A DNA stretch of 42,189 bases from the IMG/VR virus record IMGVR_UViG_3300009502_000093, positions 1 through 42,189 of that record; one strand, written 5' to 3'. This document shows, piece after piece, positions 41,060-42,189 of this stretch. The position numbers and the translations under genes are program-made. The notes under the pieces were generated by a model. The model saw only the letters and a program-made list of their open reading frames with translations, was not told where the DNA came from and searched no databases. How positions within the stretch are numbered: position 1 is the first letter of the stretch; the number at the start of each line of letters is the position of its first letter. This stretch comes from a virus.

Positions 41060-41062
41060 ATA
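41055..41062 (+). promoter_or_regulatory. Possible late promoter box before the 198-residue gene
   Basis: The + strand reads CATAAATA, one mismatch from the late consensus, overlapping the TAA of gp4 and ending five bases before the ATG at 41068. It may instead act as an A/U-rich leader for translation, since no Shine-Dalgarno is present. Confidence 0.35.
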
Positions 41063-41067
41063 ATTAT

Positions 41068-41664
41068 ATGAAATCACAATTAACAAAAATAGCAGAACAA
41101 AAGACCGAGGAAAAACCAGAGTTATTAACTCGTGGTTCTTATCGTTGGATGCAGGATAAGATAAATGAACTAAAACGTTTGTCTAATATTGCTTCATCTA
41201 TATCAAAAGAAGAAAGTAGAAATACAACCCAATATAAAATTGGTCAAATGTATTTTTTCTATTATGATCCAAAGACAAAAGCAGATTTACCGTATTACGA
41301 CAGATTTCCTTTGGTTATTGTACTTGAGAAATATCCAGATGGTTATCTTGGACTGAATCTTCATTACTTGCCAATTAAATACAGAGTGACGTTCTTGAAG
41401 AAATTGATGCAATACGCAGTATACAGCGCAGAGAATGAAATTAAGAGGGTAAGAGTCACCTATGACATTTTAAACGCTACAAGACGTTTTAAAGAGTTCA
41501 GTCCGTGCTTAAAACGCTATCTTTTCTCTCACATTAGGTCAAGATTGTTAGAAGTAAAGCCAAATGAGTGGGAAGTGGCCACGCACTTACCAATTCACCA
41601 ATTTAAGAAAGCTCAACCAAAAGAAGTTTGGGAAGATTCGGTAAACGAAATAAAAGGATCATAA
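41068..41664 (+). CDS. Conserved T4-like virion protein next to gp4
   Basis: This 198-residue protein is of a kind conserved beside gp4 in aquatic T4-like phages. It has a basic helical N-terminus (TRGSYRWMQDKINELKRL), a core YKIGQMYFFYYDPKTKADLP YYDRFPLVIVLEK, then GYLGLNLHYLPIKYRVTFLK, and a C-terminal part with FSPCLKRYLFSHIRSRLLEV and EWEVATHLPIHQFKKA. Homologues are sometimes annotated as the DNA end protector gp2, which in T4 lies next to gene 4; I cannot confirm this by eye and leave the symbol empty. The protein is basic, consistent with DNA binding at the portal. It ends immediately before the gp19 ATG. Confidence 0.7.
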   Translation: MKSQLTKIAEQKTEEKPELLTRGSYRWMQDKINELKRLSNIASSISKEESRNTTQYKIGQMYFFYYDPKTKADLPYYDRFPLVIVLEKYPDGYLGLNLHYLPIKYRVTFLKKLMQYAVYSAENEIKRVRVTYDILNATRRFKEFSPCLKRYLFSHIRSRLLEVKPNEWEVATHLPIHQFKKAQPKEVWEDSVNEIKGS

Positions 41665-42189
41665 ATGCCAGGTTCAATAAACGATTTTAGAGCCAGTTTT
41701 GTAACCGAATTGGCTAGACCAAATAGATTTGATGTTTTAATTCCAGTAACAGATGCACTTAAAAACAAATTAAATGATTTAGGCATTCAAAGTGATCGAT
41801 TATCACTTCGGTGTGAATCTACACAATTACCAAGTAGATCATTTTCTACTATAGAACAAAAATTTGGGTCAAATCCTGTAGAAAAGTATCCATATGAAAC
41901 ATTGTATAATGATGTAGAAATGACATTTATAGTTTCAGGAAATATGAATGAAAGAAAATTCTTTGATTCTTGGATGGATATTATAAGTCCAACTAATAAT
42001 TACAATTTTGAATATAAACAAAATTATTCAGTATCCATTGATGTAATTCAATATGATTTAACAAACGAACCTTCATATACAATTACACTTTTTGATGCAT
42101 ATCCAATTTCCGTTAATCAATTAGATTTGGACTGGTCATCAGATAATTACCATAAATTGACTGTAGTATTTGCATACACATACTGGAAA
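41665..42189 (+). CDS. 19: Tail tube protein gp19 (incomplete at window end)
   Basis: These are the first 175 codons of a gene that continues past the window. The protein has the T4 gp19 tube pattern: MPGSINDFRASFVTELARPN and RFDVLIPV at the N-terminus, LRCESTQLPSRSFSTIEQKF at 48-67, DVEMTFIVSGNMNERKFFDS, a PTNNYNFEYKQNYS segment and ITLFDAYPISVNQLDLDW (140-157) leading to VVFAYTYW. T4 gp19 has 163 residues, so only a short C-terminal tail should be missing. gp54, the tube initiator, has the same fold, but the strong match to the tube pattern favours gp19. It has an AAAAGGA site 7 bases before the ATG, which directly abuts the preceding stop. Confidence 0.9.
   Translation, partial: MPGSINDFRASFVTELARPNRFDVLIPVTDALKNKLNDLGIQSDRLSLRCESTQLPSRSFSTIEQKFGSNPVEKYPYETLYNDVEMTFIVSGNMNERKFFDSWMDIISPTNNYNFEYKQNYSVSIDVIQYDLTNEPSYTITLFDAYPISVNQLDLDWSSDNYHKLTVVFAYTYWK

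Overview
The window is a stretch of an AT-rich, T4-like contractile-tailed phage (myovirus) genome carrying neck, baseplate and tail-fibre genes. Homologues of T4 gp4, gp5 (OB part), gp6, gp7, gp8, gp13, gp14, gp15, gp19, gp25, gp48 and gp53 can be recognised from protein motifs. The divergence from T4 (DUF4815-type giant baseplate protein, gp5 without lysozyme, Asn/Ala/Ser-rich fibre repeats, small virion proteins of the cyanophage/pelagiphage type) points to the aquatic 'far-T4' group rather than enteric T-even phages. The host cannot be read from this window. No tRNA, CRISPR array, insertion sequence or non-phage metabolic gene was seen, and no stretch longer than about 100 bases lacks a gene.

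Layout. A short divergent control region (40585-40621) separates two transcription directions. To the right, on the + strand, lie gp4 (head completion nuclease), a conserved virion protein and the start of gp19 (tail tube), which runs off the window. To the left, almost 40.6 kb is read on the - strand: gp48, gp53, a gp27-like hub, a gp5 OB-fold protein, a hydrophobic protein, the beta-helical spike, an unknown protein, gp25, gp6, gp7, a fibre-like protein, gp8 and the 2181-residue DUF4815 protein (baseplate module, 40584-19525). These are followed by a receptor-binding region (19514-10274) with five paralogous glycine-rich adhesin-like proteins interleaved with small beta-rich proteins, an HNH-AP2 homing endonuclease and a short gene that seems to start at ATT. 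Then come gp13 and one copy of gp15, a second fibre block (7973-2160), and finally gp14, a second gp15 and a truncated GIY-YIG homing endonuclease at the left edge.

Expression. Genes are packed with 1-4 base stop/start overlaps (TAATG, TGATG, ATGA), which suggests translational coupling. Exact T4-type late promoter boxes (TATAAATA) lie in gene junctions upstream of gp14, the 213-residue protein (two overlapping copies), the 105-residue protein, the 515-residue fibre protein and gp48. A strong intrinsic terminator follows the 213-residue gene, and a weaker candidate lies at 10651-10708.

Most interesting points: the five-member glycine-rich adhesin array, with two members carrying near-identical flanking segments on either side of a homing endonuclease; an apparent AUU start codon; duplication of the tail terminator gp15 together with separation of gp13 from gp14; a solitary 213-residue gene with doubled late promoters and its own terminator; a spike gene split from its OB-fold partner with no lysozyme domain; and two small domain modules spread through many neck and baseplate proteins. 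All functional assignments come from motif recognition by eye, not database searches.
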